This document shows, piece after piece, positions 8,036 to 16,565 of a DNA stretch of 64,000 nt. The DNA is from Oscillospiraceae bacterium (GTDB lineage: Bacteria; Bacillota; Clostridia; Oscillospirales; Ruminococcaceae): the NCBI GenBank assembly GCA_017847835.1, contig JAGASH010000004.1:1-64000 (forward strand). Direction: 5' to 3'. The notes beneath the pieces are model-generated. The model was not told the origin of the DNA. It worked only from the letters and a program-made list of their open reading frames with translations, and made no database searches. Both the position numbers and the translations under genes were made by a program. Each line of letters starts with the position of its first letter. The stretch's first letter is position 1.

Positions 8036-8482
8036 ATGCGTTTTGTAATTCAGAGAGTAACACGCTCACAAGTGACAATAAACGGCGAGGTCAGAGGTCG
8101 GATAGGCAAGGGATTTATGGTTTTAATCGGAGTGGGCGGTGACGACACCGTTGAAACTGCGGATAAAATGATACGCAAAATGATAAATCTGCGGCTGTTT
8201 GAAGATGAAAACGGAAAGACAAATCTCGGATTAAAAGACGTAAACGGCGAGCTTTTGCTTATCTCGCAGTTCACGCTGTACGCCGACTGCAAAAAGGGCA
8301 ACAGACCGTCGTTTGTCAATGCGGGAGCGCCCGATATGGCAAAAGCTATGTATGAATATATTATCAAAAAGTGCAAAGAGGAAATCGCTGTCGTTGAACA
8401 GGGTGAATTCGGCGCGGATATGAAAGTCGAGCTTCTCAACGACGGCCCGTTTACAATCGTACTTGACAGCAGGGAGCTGTGA
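8036..8482 (+). CDS. dtd: D-aminoacyl-tRNA deacylase
   Basis: 148 residues, the usual length of DTD. It removes D-amino acids mischarged on tRNA (for example D-Tyr-tRNA) in the cytoplasm. The hallmark motifs are present: SQFTLYAD (about 78) and the cross-subunit NDGPFT near the C-terminus, plus the N-terminal [20 protein letters not shown] precedes the ATG. A single-gene unit with its own near-perfect promoter, and convergent with the SGNH hydrolase gene, whose stop lies 2 bp away. Confidence 0.95.
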   Translation: MRFVIQRVTRSQVTINGEVRGRIGKGFMVLIGVGGDDTVETADKMIRKMINLRLFEDENGKTNLGLKDVNGELLLISQFTLYADCKKGNRPSFVNAGAPDMAKAMYEYIIKKCKEEIAVVEQGEFGADMKVELLNDGPFTIVLDSREL

Positions 8483-8484
8483 TT

Positions 8485-9609
8485 TTATTTCAAAAGCTCG
8501 ATTGGAATTGTTTCAGCCATTTGCTTATATCCGAGCTTGCTCGGGTGAAGGTGGTCGCCGCTGTCAAATTTTGCGAGCATTTTTGTGGGCTGAGCAGGGT
8601 CGGCAAGCGCTTTGTCAAAGTCAATACAGCCGTCAATCAGCGGGGTTGTTCTTATCCATTCGTTAAACTCAGCGCGAACTTTCTCGCGAAACGGCGCATA
8701 CGTCCTCCAGCCCTCAATCGGCAGAAGCGTACCGATGTAAACCTTGTATCCGAGCCCTCTTGCCTCGCTTATGTAATACTCCAGAACCGATATCATTTCC
8801 GCAGCTGTCGGCATATCGCTCATAGGACGGAAAGGATTGACCTCGGTTCCGACGGGGTGAATTATGTCGTTTATTCCGTGCTGAATGATAACGGTATCGG
8901 CAGCGTCCGTCGGTACCTCGTGGGCAAAACGTTTTCTTCCCATAAGCCCGTAGGACTCGTAAACAATGCTGTCATATTCCCTCAAAAGACGCGTGCCGCT
9001 TGCTGCCCGACGGACAATCGAGGTGTTGTCCTTTCCCTCGCTGATACAGCGCAGCGCGAGATAATCGGGCCAGTCCTGCGCAGTAATAGAGTCACCGTAG
9101 CAGACAATGCTGCGGTTTTCTTTTGAAGTCAGCACGGAAACGTTGCTCAGAAAGTAAAAAATGCCCGTGGGACGCACGATTTTATCGGGGATATTCACCG
9201 TTTCGGTAAGGTCGCCCATAGCGTAATATCCCTCGGTGAGCGGTCCGCTTGTGAAAACAGCCGAACGCAAAAGCGTGAAATCCCTGAACCAGAAATTGAT
9301 TGTAATAAGGCTTTTAGGTTTTATTTCGTGCTGAATTTCGTCCGTGGTGAGCCGTCCTCCCGCAGCGATTTCAGCGCTTCTTTTCCCCGAAAAGGTCACG
9401 GGAATAAACTTGTCGTCAATCATCACAGTCACTTTATCAAAAACGACAGGCTCGGTTCCGCAGTAATTGTCAAAGGTGATTTTCACAGCACTTCCGCCGA
9501 AATGTGAATATATCGGATATCTGAAAGTAATGTCCTTTGCGTAAGCCGCAGGACGGTTTTCGGCAATCGAAATCGCGCTGCCCCAGACGCTTGCCCAATG
9601 TTTTTCCAT
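8485..9609 (-). CDS. SGNH/GDSL-family hydrolase (two-domain esterase)
   Basis: 374 residues, no signal peptide. The N-terminal 165 residues are beta-rich and probably a jelly-roll domain. The C-terminal SGNH hydrolase domain has YGDSIT (nucleophile Ser, about 180), a glycine block at ASGTRLL, GINDI (Asn, about 250) and DHLHP (Asp and His, about 358). The arrangement resembles cytoplasmic carbohydrate or lipid esterases of gut Clostridia. AAAGGAGTGCAGAT precedes the ATG. Substrate cannot be told from sequence. Transcribed alone from the promoter at 9639-9667. Confidence 0.85.
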   Translation of the reverse strand: MEKHWASVWGSAISIAENRPAAYAKDITFRYPIYSHFGGSAVKITFDNYCGTEPVVFDKVTVMIDDKFIPVTFSGKRSAEIAAGGRLTTDEIQHEIKPKSLITINFWFRDFTLLRSAVFTSGPLTEGYYAMGDLTETVNIPDKIVRPTGIFYFLSNVSVLTSKENRSIVCYGDSITAQDWPDYLALRCISEGKDNTSIVRRAASGTRLLREYDSIVYESYGLMGRKRFAHEVPTDAADTVIIQHGINDIIHPVGTEVNPFRPMSDMPTAAEMISVLEYYISEARGLGYKVYIGTLLPIEGWRTYAPFREKVRAEFNEWIRTTPLIDGCIDFDKALADPAQPTKMLAKFDSGDHLHPSKLGYKQMAETIPIELLK

Positions 9610-9638
9610 ATCTGCACTCCTTTTCTTTCACTCGATTT

Positions 9639-9667
9639 ATTATAATACTAAATCCCAGAAAAGTCAA
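9639..9667 (-). promoter_or_regulatory. Promoter of SGNH hydrolase gene
   Basis: Minus-strand TTGACT and TATAAT with a 17-bp spacer, 30 nt before the start. Confidence 0.8.
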
Positions 9668-9754
9668 GTGCCGCGAAGAATAATCGATTTTCTGCCTAAG
9701 AATGTCTTTATCCGAACACTTGCCCGATATTGTTGAAATTAATGTAATTTTAAG

Positions 9755-9783
9755 TTGAAATTTTCGGCTGAAAGTGGTATAAT
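9755..9783 (+). promoter_or_regulatory. Promoter of alpha/beta hydrolase gene
   Basis: TTGAAA and TATAAT with a 17-bp spacer, 40 nt before the gene at 9823. Confidence 0.85.
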
Positions 9784-9822
9784 CATCTTAATTAAACATA
9801 TTTTTTATTTTCGGAGGTAAAT

Positions 9823-10950
9823 ATGTCAGATACTGTAAAAAAAGTAGCTCCCGAAGGATATGTATCGGGAAAATATGCCGTTGGAACAAAGTGTTTTTCT
9901 ATCGTGGACGCGGGCAGAAAAGAAATTCTTGGCGGCGGAAACGGAGAACGCAAAATCGCTGTAAGAATGTATTATCCCGTTGACAAGGCTGATATTGCAG
10001 GAAAAGAACGCGGAGCAATTTTCTCCGATACAAAAAAAGCCGCAGTTATGAAAGCATTTCACATCAGAAAAGTCAGCGATGAAATGAACTTTGCCGACTA
10101 TTATGAAAACGCTCCGATTGCCGCAAGTCAGACTTTCCCGCTGATTATGTTCAGTATGGGTTATAATTCATACGTCGAGTCGAACACCTATCTGCTTTGC
10201 GCGCTTGCAAGTCAGGGTTATATCATTGCGTCGGTTGGTCACGCTTTTGAGGCTGTTGAAAACGACTATGAGGACGGCAGCGTGGATTTTTACGACAAGA
10301 AAATCAACAAAATGATGTACACAAGTATGATAGGCGCTGTTATGAACCAGAACAAGCTGCTGAAGAAAAAGCTGGATTTCGGCGAGGCTGTCGAGCAGTT
10401 TGAGATTTTTCAGAACAAATTTACTCCATACATAAAAGGCAGGATTATCGAGTGGAAAAAGGATACCGAAAAGGCTCTGGAAGCGGTAAAGAAAAAATAT
10501 TCGGAGAATATCGATTTCAGCCGCGGAATAGGCGCTTCGGGACACTCTCTGGGCGGCTGTCTTGCTTATAATCTTTGCAGATACAACGACGAATTCAGCT
10601 GCGGTATCAATATAGACGGAGGATTGTTCGGCGATTATCCCGAAAATACTATGGAAAAGCCGTTCTGCCAGATAAGCTGCAAGGAAAACGTAAACGTGGA
10701 AACAAGACCGTTTCTGAATACAAACGCAGATACCTATCACGTCGTTTTTGACGATATGAAGCATTTGGGATTTACCGACGCGAAATTCTATATCCCTCTT
10801 AAATCGCTTTCCGGAAAGCTAAATTCTGAAGAAATGTTCAGACATCTGGTTTACTGCCATACTGCGTTTTTTGACAAGTATCTGAAAGGCTCCGACATCG
10901 CCTTTGAGGGAATTCCTTCGGATAAGATAACATACCGCAAAATCGTTTGA
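9823..10950 (+). CDS. Alpha/beta hydrolase, PAF-acetylhydrolase-like
   Basis: 375 residues without a signal peptide. It has an oxyanion-loop block FPLIMFSMGYNSY (about 105), a nucleophile elbow GASGHSLGG (Ser about 245), an acidic strand INIDGG and a late His in YHVVFDDMKHLGF (about 300). The order matches the platelet-activating-factor acetylhydrolase/dienelactone hydrolase-like group. GGAGG stands 6 nt before the ATG. Monocistronic. The substrate is unknown; a lipid or ester hydrolase acting in the cytoplasm is the most that can be said. Confidence 0.75.
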   Translation: MSDTVKKVAPEGYVSGKYAVGTKCFSIVDAGRKEILGGGNGERKIAVRMYYPVDKADIAGKERGAIFSDTKKAAVMKAFHIRKVSDEMNFADYYENAPIAASQTFPLIMFSMGYNSYVESNTYLLCALASQGYIIASVGHAFEAVENDYEDGSVDFYDKKINKMMYTSMIGAVMNQNKLLKKKLDFGEAVEQFEIFQNKFTPYIKGRIIEWKKDTEKALEAVKKKYSENIDFSRGIGASGHSLGGCLAYNLCRYNDEFSCGINIDGGLFGDYPENTMEKPFCQISCKENVNVETRPFLNTNADTYHVVFDDMKHLGFTDAKFYIPLKSLSGKLNSEEMFRHLVYCHTAFFDKYLKGSDIAFEGIPSDKITYRKIV

Positions 10951-10974
10951 TTACCACACCTGTGAAAAATTCCA

Positions 10975-11003
10975 TTGACAAAAATGGGGTTATATATTAA
11001 AAT
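10975..11003 (+). promoter_or_regulatory. Promoter of HD-GYP gene
   Basis: Perfect TTGACA, 17-bp spacer, TAAAAT; about 58 nt before the chosen start. Confidence 0.7.
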
Positions 11004-11061
11004 AAGTATATATAGGTTGGTTTTTCTCTGTTGATTTATTTTGAAGGGATTGTTCAAAACA

Positions 11062-12282
11062 ATGGGAACCGAAAAAATAGACTATGGTCAATGGCAGCGA
11101 TTAATTACAAAATCACTCCTCGGAATGGCTATTGCACAGTTTGTGGTTGAAGCCGTTGTTAATACGCTTTTGTTTGTGAACCGACAGCAAGGATACAACG
11201 AGGACACAATCGCGGGAAAGCTTATTCGTTATCAGCTTCTGACTACGCTGTTTAACGTGATTGTCATTCTGGCGTGTAAAATTCTATGTAAAGTCATCAA
11301 GAAGGACGAAATCAAAAAGTACGTCCTGACTGCCTCAATAAGCCTGATATGCTTTAATGTCGCATTTTCTCATTACCAGTTTGCGCCGACGTTTCTGTCA
11401 TTCACAATGCCGCTTGTTTTTACGATAATGTACGAAGACAAGCGAATGTGCTGGAATTTTACCGTTATCGATATCGGACTGCTGATTTTACCGTTTATTT
11501 CGAGAGGCACAGACCCCGTATACAGCGAGAATATCGTTCCCGAGGCTATCATCTCGGTCACAGTGCTGATTGTACTGACAATTTTCTCCACATTTGTAAT
11601 CGATGTTCTCACAACAAGAAGAAAAGAGCTCAACGAGGTGCTTTTACAGGCGGAAAAAGCAAAATTTGTCGACGAGCTTAACGCAAAAAACGAGGAACTT
11701 GTCACGCTTTCTCACGAAATCTTTGAAGCGATTGCAAAGGCAATCGACGTCAACGACCCGTATACCGCAGGTCATTCAAGACGCGTAGCGTGGTATGCAA
11801 AAATGATTGCTTCACATCTGGACTTTACGGCAGAAGAAATTGATGAAATCTATTACGCGGGATTAATTCACGACGTCGGAAAGCTCGGAATTGACAACAC
11901 GATTATCAACAAAAACGGCAAGCTCTCCGACGAGGAATTTGCCGAAATCAAGCGTCACCCCGCTCTCGGCTATGAAATCCTGAAAGGCATTTCCGTACAG
12001 GGTAAATTCGCAGACGGCGCCAAGTGTCATCACGAGCGTATGGACGGAAAGGGTTATCCCGACGGTCTTGACGGAAGCGAAATTTCAATGCTTTCGAGAA
12101 TTATCGCGGTTGCGGACGCTTATGACGCAATGACAAGCAAACGCTCTTACCGCGATGTACTCCCGCAGAGCGCTGTCAGAGAACAGATTGAAAAAGGCAG
12201 CGGCACGCAGTTTGACCCGCAGATTGCGAAAATTATGCTTGATATGATTGACGCAGACACGGAATACAAGCTGCGGCAGTAA
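11062..12282 (+). CDS. Membrane HD-GYP domain protein, likely cyclic-di-nucleotide phosphodiesterase
   Basis: 406 residues from the ATG at 11062 (AAGGGA 12 nt upstream; a TTG seven codons earlier is possible). Residues 15-190 hold five to six membrane segments. A short coiled coil with LLQAEKAKFVDEL follows. The HD-GYP domain covers about 205-400 with HSRRV, HDVGKLG (about 273), KRHPALGYEIL and HHERMDGKGYPDG (about 323), then ADAYDAMTSKRSYR. All metal-binding histidines and the GYP are kept, so it is likely active on c-di-GMP or a related nucleotide. The membrane part may sense an unknown signal. Confidence 0.9.
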   Translation: MGTEKIDYGQWQRLITKSLLGMAIAQFVVEAVVNTLLFVNRQQGYNEDTIAGKLIRYQLLTTLFNVIVILACKILCKVIKKDEIKKYVLTASISLICFNVAFSHYQFAPTFLSFTMPLVFTIMYEDKRMCWNFTVIDIGLLILPFISRGTDPVYSENIVPEAIISVTVLIVLTIFSTFVIDVLTTRRKELNEVLLQAEKAKFVDELNAKNEELVTLSHEIFEAIAKAIDVNDPYTAGHSRRVAWYAKMIASHLDFTAEEIDEIYYAGLIHDVGKLGIDNTIINKNGKLSDEEFAEIKRHPALGYEILKGISVQGKFADGAKCHHERMDGKGYPDGLDGSEISMLSRIIAVADAYDAMTSKRSYRDVLPQSAVREQIEKGSGTQFDPQIAKIMLDMIDADTEYKLRQ

Positions 12283-12293
12283 TTGAATACAGC

Positions 12294-12328
12294 AAAGATG
12301 AAATCCGAGTTTTTGGGTTTCATCTTTT
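12294..12328 (+). terminator. Terminator of HD-GYP gene
   Basis: AAAGATGAAA pairs with TTTCATCTTT around an 11- to 13-nt loop, followed by a T-rich tract. Confidence 0.8.
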
Positions 12329-12366
12329 TTCTTTTTCACCTTTTTGCAGTTTTTTTGAAAAAAGTA

Positions 12367-12395
12367 TTGACAAGTGTGAATTAAAGTGTTATACT
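12367..12395 (+). promoter_or_regulatory. Promoter of GntR-ABC operon
   Basis: TTGACA and TATACT with a 17-bp spacer. The -10 overlaps the left arm of the palindrome at 12392-12418. Confidence 0.85.
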
Positions 12396-12418
12396 GTATA
12401 TATTCGATATATACAGTA
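12392..12418. promoter_or_regulatory. Perfect palindromic operator of the GntR/YtrA-type regulator
   Basis: A 12-bp arm TACTGTATATAT is exactly repeated in inverse after a TCG spacer. It overlaps the -10 element and the transcription start, so binding would block initiation. YtrA-type regulators bind TGTATA/TATACA-like sites, and the regulator gene starts 16 nt downstream. Autoregulation is inferred. Confidence 0.8.
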
Positions 12419-12433
12419 AAATTGGGGTGCCTT

Positions 12434-12808
12434 ATGGATATTATTTTAAGCAACATTTCCGACGAGCCGATTTATCAGCAGATAATATCGCAGATTAAGT
12501 CGGAAATTATGAGCGGTGCGCTTGCTGCAGGGGACGCTCTGCCGTCAATGCGCGCGCTTGCACAACAGCTCAGAATAAGCGTTATAACCACAAAACGCGC
12601 TTATGAAGAGCTTGAGCGCGACGGGTTTATTGAAAACTATGCGGGAAAGGGTTGTTTTGTCAAACGTCAGAACACGGATTTTCTGCGCGAGGAAACCGTG
12701 CGCCAGACAGAAGCGCTTCTGTCAAAGGCGTGCGAGAAAGCCAAGCTCTGCGGGCTGTCCCTTGAAGAAATGAAAGAAATACTTGAACTTGTTTACGGAG
12801 GCGAGTGA
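12434..12808 (+). CDS. GntR-family regulator, YtrA subfamily
   Basis: 124 residues from the ATG at 12434. The N-terminal winged helix-turn-helix (about 8-75) has the GntR pattern YQQIISQIKSEIMSGAL, LPSMRALAQQL and TTKRAYEELERDGFI. Only about 45 residues follow, too few for a ligand domain, which defines the YtrA group that controls adjacent ABC transporters. First gene of a five-gene operon and next to a perfect palindrome in its own promoter. The stop and the ABC ATPase start are 1 nt apart. Upstream GGGGTGCC is a weak ribosome site. Confidence 0.9.
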   Translation: MDIILSNISDEPIYQQIISQIKSEIMSGALAAGDALPSMRALAQQLRISVITTKRAYEELERDGFIENYAGKGCFVKRQNTDFLREETVRQTEALLSKACEKAKLCGLSLEEMKEILELVYGGE

Positions 12809-12809
12809 T

Positions 12810-13688
12810 ATGGAAGAATTTACAAATGCAATCGAGATAAGCGGGCTCACAAAGCAATATGACGGCTTCACGCTCGACAAAATCAGCTTTAATGTACCGA
12901 AAGGCACGATTATGGGATTTATCGGGCAAAACGGCGCAGGAAAAACCACGACAATCAAGTCAATCCTGAATATCATCAGTCCCACAAGCGGAAGCATAAA
13001 AATTCTCGGTCTTGACCATATTCAAAACGAGTATGAGATAAAGGAGAATATCGCGGCTGTTTTTGACGAAATGCCTTTTCACGAAAGTATGACCGCAAAC
13101 GCAATAAACATAATGTTCAAGGGGCTGTACAAAAATTGGAACAGCGAGGTTTTCTTCGGTTATCTCGACCGTTTCTGCCTGCCGAGAAAAAAGAAAATCG
13201 GAAAGTTTTCAAAGGGTATGAAAATGAAGATCCAGATAGCGGCTGCGCTCTCTCACGGAGCAAAGCTGCTGATTATGGACGAGGCAACCACGGGACTTGA
13301 CCCTGTTGTACGAAACGAAATACTTGATATTTTCCGCGAGTATATTCAGGACGAGGAAAACAGTATTCTGATGTCATCACACATTACAAGCGACCTTGAA
13401 AAAATCGCAGACTGCGTGACCTTCATCGACAAAGGAAAAATCCTGCTTACGGGATACAAGGACGAAATTCTCGAAAACCACGCGGTTATAAAGTGCACGC
13501 TGACGGATTACAAGGAGATTTCGTCCGAGGATTACATAAGCGCGAGAATAAACGATTTCGGTGCGGAAATTATGGTTTCAAACCGCGCCGAGGCACAGAA
13601 AAAATATCCCGACCTTATCATCGAAAAAACCACGCTCGAAGATATTATGCTTTTCTATGTAAACCGTGAAAAAAAGGAGTGGTCGTGA
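12810..13688 (+). CDS. ABC transporter ATP-binding protein
   Basis: 292 residues. Walker A GQNGAGKTTT (about 45), ABC signature FSKGMKMK (about 135), Walker B LLIMDEATTGLD (about 155) and H-loop MSSHIT (about 185). The signature reads FSKGM rather than LSGGQ, which is common in YtrB/BcrA-like exporters. GGAGGCGAG overlaps the end of the GntR gene, so the two are coupled. With the two permeases that follow it forms an export-type transporter of unknown substrate; YtrA-type systems often respond to cell-wall antibiotics. Confidence 0.9.
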   Translation: MEEFTNAIEISGLTKQYDGFTLDKISFNVPKGTIMGFIGQNGAGKTTTIKSILNIISPTSGSIKILGLDHIQNEYEIKENIAAVFDEMPFHESMTANAINIMFKGLYKNWNSEVFFGYLDRFCLPRKKKIGKFSKGMKMKIQIAAALSHGAKLLIMDEATTGLDPVVRNEILDIFREYIQDEENSILMSSHITSDLEKIADCVTFIDKGKILLTGYKDEILENHAVIKCTLTDYKEISSEDYISARINDFGAEIMVSNRAEAQKKYPDLIIEKTTLEDIMLFYVNREKKEWS

Positions 13689-14473
13689 TGAGCCTCAAAA
13701 CATTCAGCGCGCTTGCATACCGCGAGCTTTACCTTTCCGGAAAGAAGATAATCCCAATGCTTATAGGACTGCTGGTTTTTTCGGTGCTTGCCGTGCTGGT
13801 TATTCTCAGCATTGACTATGGTAACCTCAAAAAACTCATCGCCGATATAACAACAGCTGCCGACGGTACTCCGCTTCCCGAATCCGAATTGACAAACATA
13901 AAAGAAACAATCGTTCTGGCTTCTAAGATTTATCCTATTCTGCTTGCGGGTTTTTCCGCGGTATCTTTTCTTGAATCAAGCGTCTATGATGAAAAAGGAA
14001 AGTGGCAGCATTTCTATAAATCCACTCCCGTCACTCCCGCCGCAAAATCCGCTGTGACTTATCTTGTTGTACTCGGGATAAATGTGCTCAGTATGCTTGT
14101 CGGCGTGCTTTTCTGCACATTAATCGGAGAGATTTCGGGCATTCCGATTTCGACTGTTGACATAGGGCTTCTGCTCACGGGAATTGCCGTGGGAAATCTC
14201 CTCGGAATGCTTTTGCAGATAGGCATAAAGCTGTTTCATTCTCTCGACAAAGCGGGAATTTTGCTCGTAATTGTTGTTATTTCGGTTTACCTGCCTTTTG
14301 CGATAAACAACATCACCCAAAAACCCGCAGGCTCGTCAAATTCCCTGTTTGATATGGAAGCAATCCGTGAATTCGCCGAAAAAGCGCTGATAATTGCGCC
14401 TGTTGTGATAATTGTATCCGTGATTATCGGCTTTGCCGCAAACGTTGTGATTTACAAAAGGAGGGAGAAATAA
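13688..14473 (+). CDS. ABC-2 type permease, first subunit
   Basis: 261 residues from the ATG that overlaps the ATPase stop (TGATG); AAGGAG lies 8 nt upstream. Six membrane segments are evident at about 20-40, 75-95, 105-130, 140-165, 175-195 and 230-255. There is a large extracytoplasmic loop after the first segment. It is poorly conserved at sequence level; its role as transporter permease rests on topology and operon position between an ABC ATPase and a second membrane protein. Confidence 0.75.
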   Translation: MSLKTFSALAYRELYLSGKKIIPMLIGLLVFSVLAVLVILSIDYGNLKKLIADITTAADGTPLPESELTNIKETIVLASKIYPILLAGFSAVSFLESSVYDEKGKWQHFYKSTPVTPAAKSAVTYLVVLGINVLSMLVGVLFCTLIGEISGIPISTVDIGLLLTGIAVGNLLGMLLQIGIKLFHSLDKAGILLVIVVISVYLPFAINNITQKPAGSSNSLFDMEAIREFAEKALIIAPVVIIVSVIIGFAANVVIYKRREK

Positions 14474-15189
14474 TGTCGGGACATATTTTCAAAAACCTCT
14501 ATCTTTGTAAAAGCAGCATAATCTTTATCACAATTATGGGATTGTTATGCTCTGGAGTTTGTATTTTCGCAACGGTTTTTGTATCTTCCTCGCCGTCATT
14601 TGACCCGCAGGAATATTCGATTGTATTTCCGATAGTCTATTTTTTCCTGTTTTTCCTTTCGGATATTTCGTTCACAGCACTTTTCACCTGCGATGAACGC
14701 TCCTCTTGGGTAAGCTTTGCGGCTTCGGCACCGTCTGCGGCAAAGGGACAGGTGCTCGGGAAATACTACACATTGCTTCTGTTAAACGTGTGGATTACGT
14801 TTATATGCTTTATTTCCGATATGATAGTATCGCTTATTGTTCCCGAGCTGAATTCGCTTATGGCATTACTGTTCATCTTTGTCATTTTTATGATTTATCG
14901 TTCGCTTTCAATCCCCTTTTGCATACGCTTCGGCGGAAACAAAGGACTTGCTGTTGGCGGAGTTGTCGCGGGAATTGTAATATTCACAGTCATTGTGTAT
15001 ATGCTTTTCGGCGATTTGTCGTTCGTTGACTGGGACGACCCGATAGGTGCGATTTTGAAATGGCTTTCGGGCGAGTGGTTTATGGTGGTGCTCGCTGTTT
15101 TGCCGTTCCTTGCGGCTGCACTTTATTATCTTTCATACCGCGTTTCTCTGAAGATTTATCCGAAAGGAGCGGAAAACTATGGTCAATAA
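14473..15189 (+). CDS. ABC-2 type permease, second subunit
   Basis: 238 residues, six hydrophobic segments, starting on the last base of the preceding stop codon. The cytoplasmic stretch SSWVSFAASAPSAAKGQVLGKY resembles the coupling region of ABC-2 permeases. GGAGGGAG precedes the ATG. It is also overlapped by 11 nt with the CPBP protease gene, so five proteins are translated from one tightly packed mRNA. The heterodimeric permease model is inferred. Confidence 0.75.
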   Translation: MSGHIFKNLYLCKSSIIFITIMGLLCSGVCIFATVFVSSSPSFDPQEYSIVFPIVYFFLFFLSDISFTALFTCDERSSWVSFAASAPSAAKGQVLGKYYTLLLLNVWITFICFISDMIVSLIVPELNSLMALLFIFVIFMIYRSLSIPFCIRFGGNKGLAVGGVVAGIVIFTVIVYMLFGDLSFVDWDDPIGAILKWLSGEWFMVVLAVLPFLAAALYYLSYRVSLKIYPKGAENYGQ

Positions 15190-16084
15190 AAAACTCACGA
15201 TAAAGCGGCTTGTGATTTTCTTCATACTTTCGGTTCTGCCGCTTATCGGGATTTCCGTCGGACTTTCCGCAGCTTTCGGTGAACCCGCTTTCGCAAGCAA
15301 AAATCCCGACGTTCTCAAATGGGTGAGCTTTTTGAGTGCTATGGGAATGTTTGCTCCCGCAATAGCTCACGTTATCACAAGACTTGTCACAAAAGAGGGC
15401 TGGGAAAAGACCTATCTCGGTTTTACCGCAAAAAAGGGCAATATCCGATACTTCGCGTTTTCGGTATTTTTCAAGCCGATTGAGAGCATTGTATACCTGC
15501 TTGTCGTGTGGGGATTTTTCCTCGGAGAAATGAGCTTTTCCGAGGTCTTTAACACCGAGCAGCCCGTCGCAGCTTTGTCTTTGGTTTTTATGCAGCTTGC
15601 CGCGTCGGTTGTGTTCTTTTTCCCCGCATTCGGCGAGGAATGGGGCTGGCGAGGATATATGATGCCGAAGCTGCTGGAGCTTATGCCGAAGCCCGCGGCA
15701 ATTGTTGTCGGGGGAATTATCTGGGGACTGTGGCACGCTCCGCTTACCGTTATCGGTCACAACTTCGGTGTGGATTATCCCGGCTTCCCGTTTGTCGGAA
15801 TAGCGATAATGTGCGGCGTCTGCATTGCTGAAAATGCAGTTTTCACGCTTTTAACCGAGCGCACAAAGTCCATATATCCCGCTTCGTTCTTACATATGAT
15901 AAACAACAATCTCTCACCGTTATTTATGATAAGCGTACTCTTCTCCCCGAAAGCACAAGCTCTGATTGCCGAAAAACTGACGGGACTGAGCCCGAGTTTG
16001 TTGTATCTGGGTGTTCTGTCAATCACCGCAGCGGTATGCTTTGTGCTGTTTATCAGAAAGAAAAAGCAGCACGATAATCAATAA
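15179..16084 (+). CDS. CPBP-family intramembrane protease (CAAX/Abi-like)
   Basis: 301 residues with eight hydrophobic segments. The three CPBP motifs are intact: FGEEWGWRGY (Glu-Glu and Arg, about 152), WGLWHAP (His about 185) and HMINNN (about 238). Bacterial CPBP members serve in bacteriocin self-immunity, protein processing or as scaffolds. Its place as last gene of a YtrA-regulated ABC exporter operon suggests a role in peptide maturation or immunity; that is inference. AAAGGAG precedes the ATG inside the permease gene. Confidence 0.85.
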   Translation: MVNKKLTIKRLVIFFILSVLPLIGISVGLSAAFGEPAFASKNPDVLKWVSFLSAMGMFAPAIAHVITRLVTKEGWEKTYLGFTAKKGNIRYFAFSVFFKPIESIVYLLVVWGFFLGEMSFSEVFNTEQPVAALSLVFMQLAASVVFFFPAFGEEWGWRGYMMPKLLELMPKPAAIVVGGIIWGLWHAPLTVIGHNFGVDYPGFPFVGIAIMCGVCIAENAVFTLLTERTKSIYPASFLHMINNNLSPLFMISVLFSPKAQALIAEKLTGLSPSLLYLGVLSITAAVCFVLFIRKKKQHDNQ

Positions 16085-16092
16085 AATTCAAT

Positions 16093-16127
16093 CGCTCTCC
16101 CGATTTTTCGGAAGAGCGGTTTTTTTG
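16093..16127 (+). terminator. Terminator of GntR-ABC-CPBP operon
   Basis: CGCTCT and CCGA pair with TCGG and AGAGCG around a T-rich loop, followed by seven T. Confidence 0.85.
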
Positions 16128-16148
16128 AGAAAATTCTCCGAAAAACCC

Positions 16149-16177
16149 TTGAAAAAATCAGAAAAACGTGTTATAAT
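16149..16177 (+). promoter_or_regulatory. Promoter of DUF134-NifX operon
   Basis: TTGAAA and TATAAT with a 17-bp spacer. Confidence 0.8.
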
Positions 16178-16189
16178 TGACATATGTCA
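16178..16189. promoter_or_regulatory. 12-bp palindrome at the DUF134 transcription start
   Basis: TGACATATGTCA is a perfect inverted repeat directly after the -10, where a repressor would sit. DUF134 proteins have a helix-turn-helix, so this is a candidate autoregulatory site. Confidence 0.5.
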
Positions 16190-16205
16190 GAAAAGGAGTA
16201 CGTTT

Positions 16206-16565
16206 ATGCCAAGACCTCAGAAATGCAGACGGGTTTGTTCAGAGCCGCAGTTTCTTTGCTTTTCACCGAGAGGTGTTGAACAGCCCGAGGAAAACGTGCT
16301 TTCGGTCGATGAATATGAGGTAATACGTCTGGCTGACTACGAAAAAAAGAGCCACGAGCAATGCGCAGCTCTGATGAATGTTTCACGGACAACGGTTACC
16401 GATATTTACGAGAGAGCGCGCCATAAAATAGCAGAATGTATCGTTTTAGGCAAACAGCTGAGTATTTCGGGCGGGAATTATCAAATCTGCATGGGACAGA
16501 AAACCTGCTGCGGAATGCCCTGCAGAAAAGAAAAAATACTTTCGGATAAAGGAAAAAAACTATGA
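16206..16565 (+). CDS. DUF134 family DNA-binding protein
   Basis: 119 residues from the ATG at 16206 (AAAAGGAG 9 nt upstream). It starts MPRPQKCRRVC, typical of DUF134, has a sigma-region-4-like helix-turn-helix (YEVIRLADYEKKSHEQCAAL and RTTVTDIYERAR), and ends in a Cys-rich tail with CMGQKTCCGMPC that could bind a metal or an Fe-S cluster. DUF134 genes are usually next to NifX/NifB-type Fe-Mo cofactor domain proteins, as here (4-nt overlap). Likely a redox- or metal-responsive regulator; the ligand is not known. Confidence 0.85.
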   Translation: MPRPQKCRRVCSEPQFLCFSPRGVEQPEENVLSVDEYEVIRLADYEKKSHEQCAALMNVSRTTVTDIYERARHKIAECIVLGKQLSISGGNYQICMGQKTCCGMPCRKEKILSDKGKKL

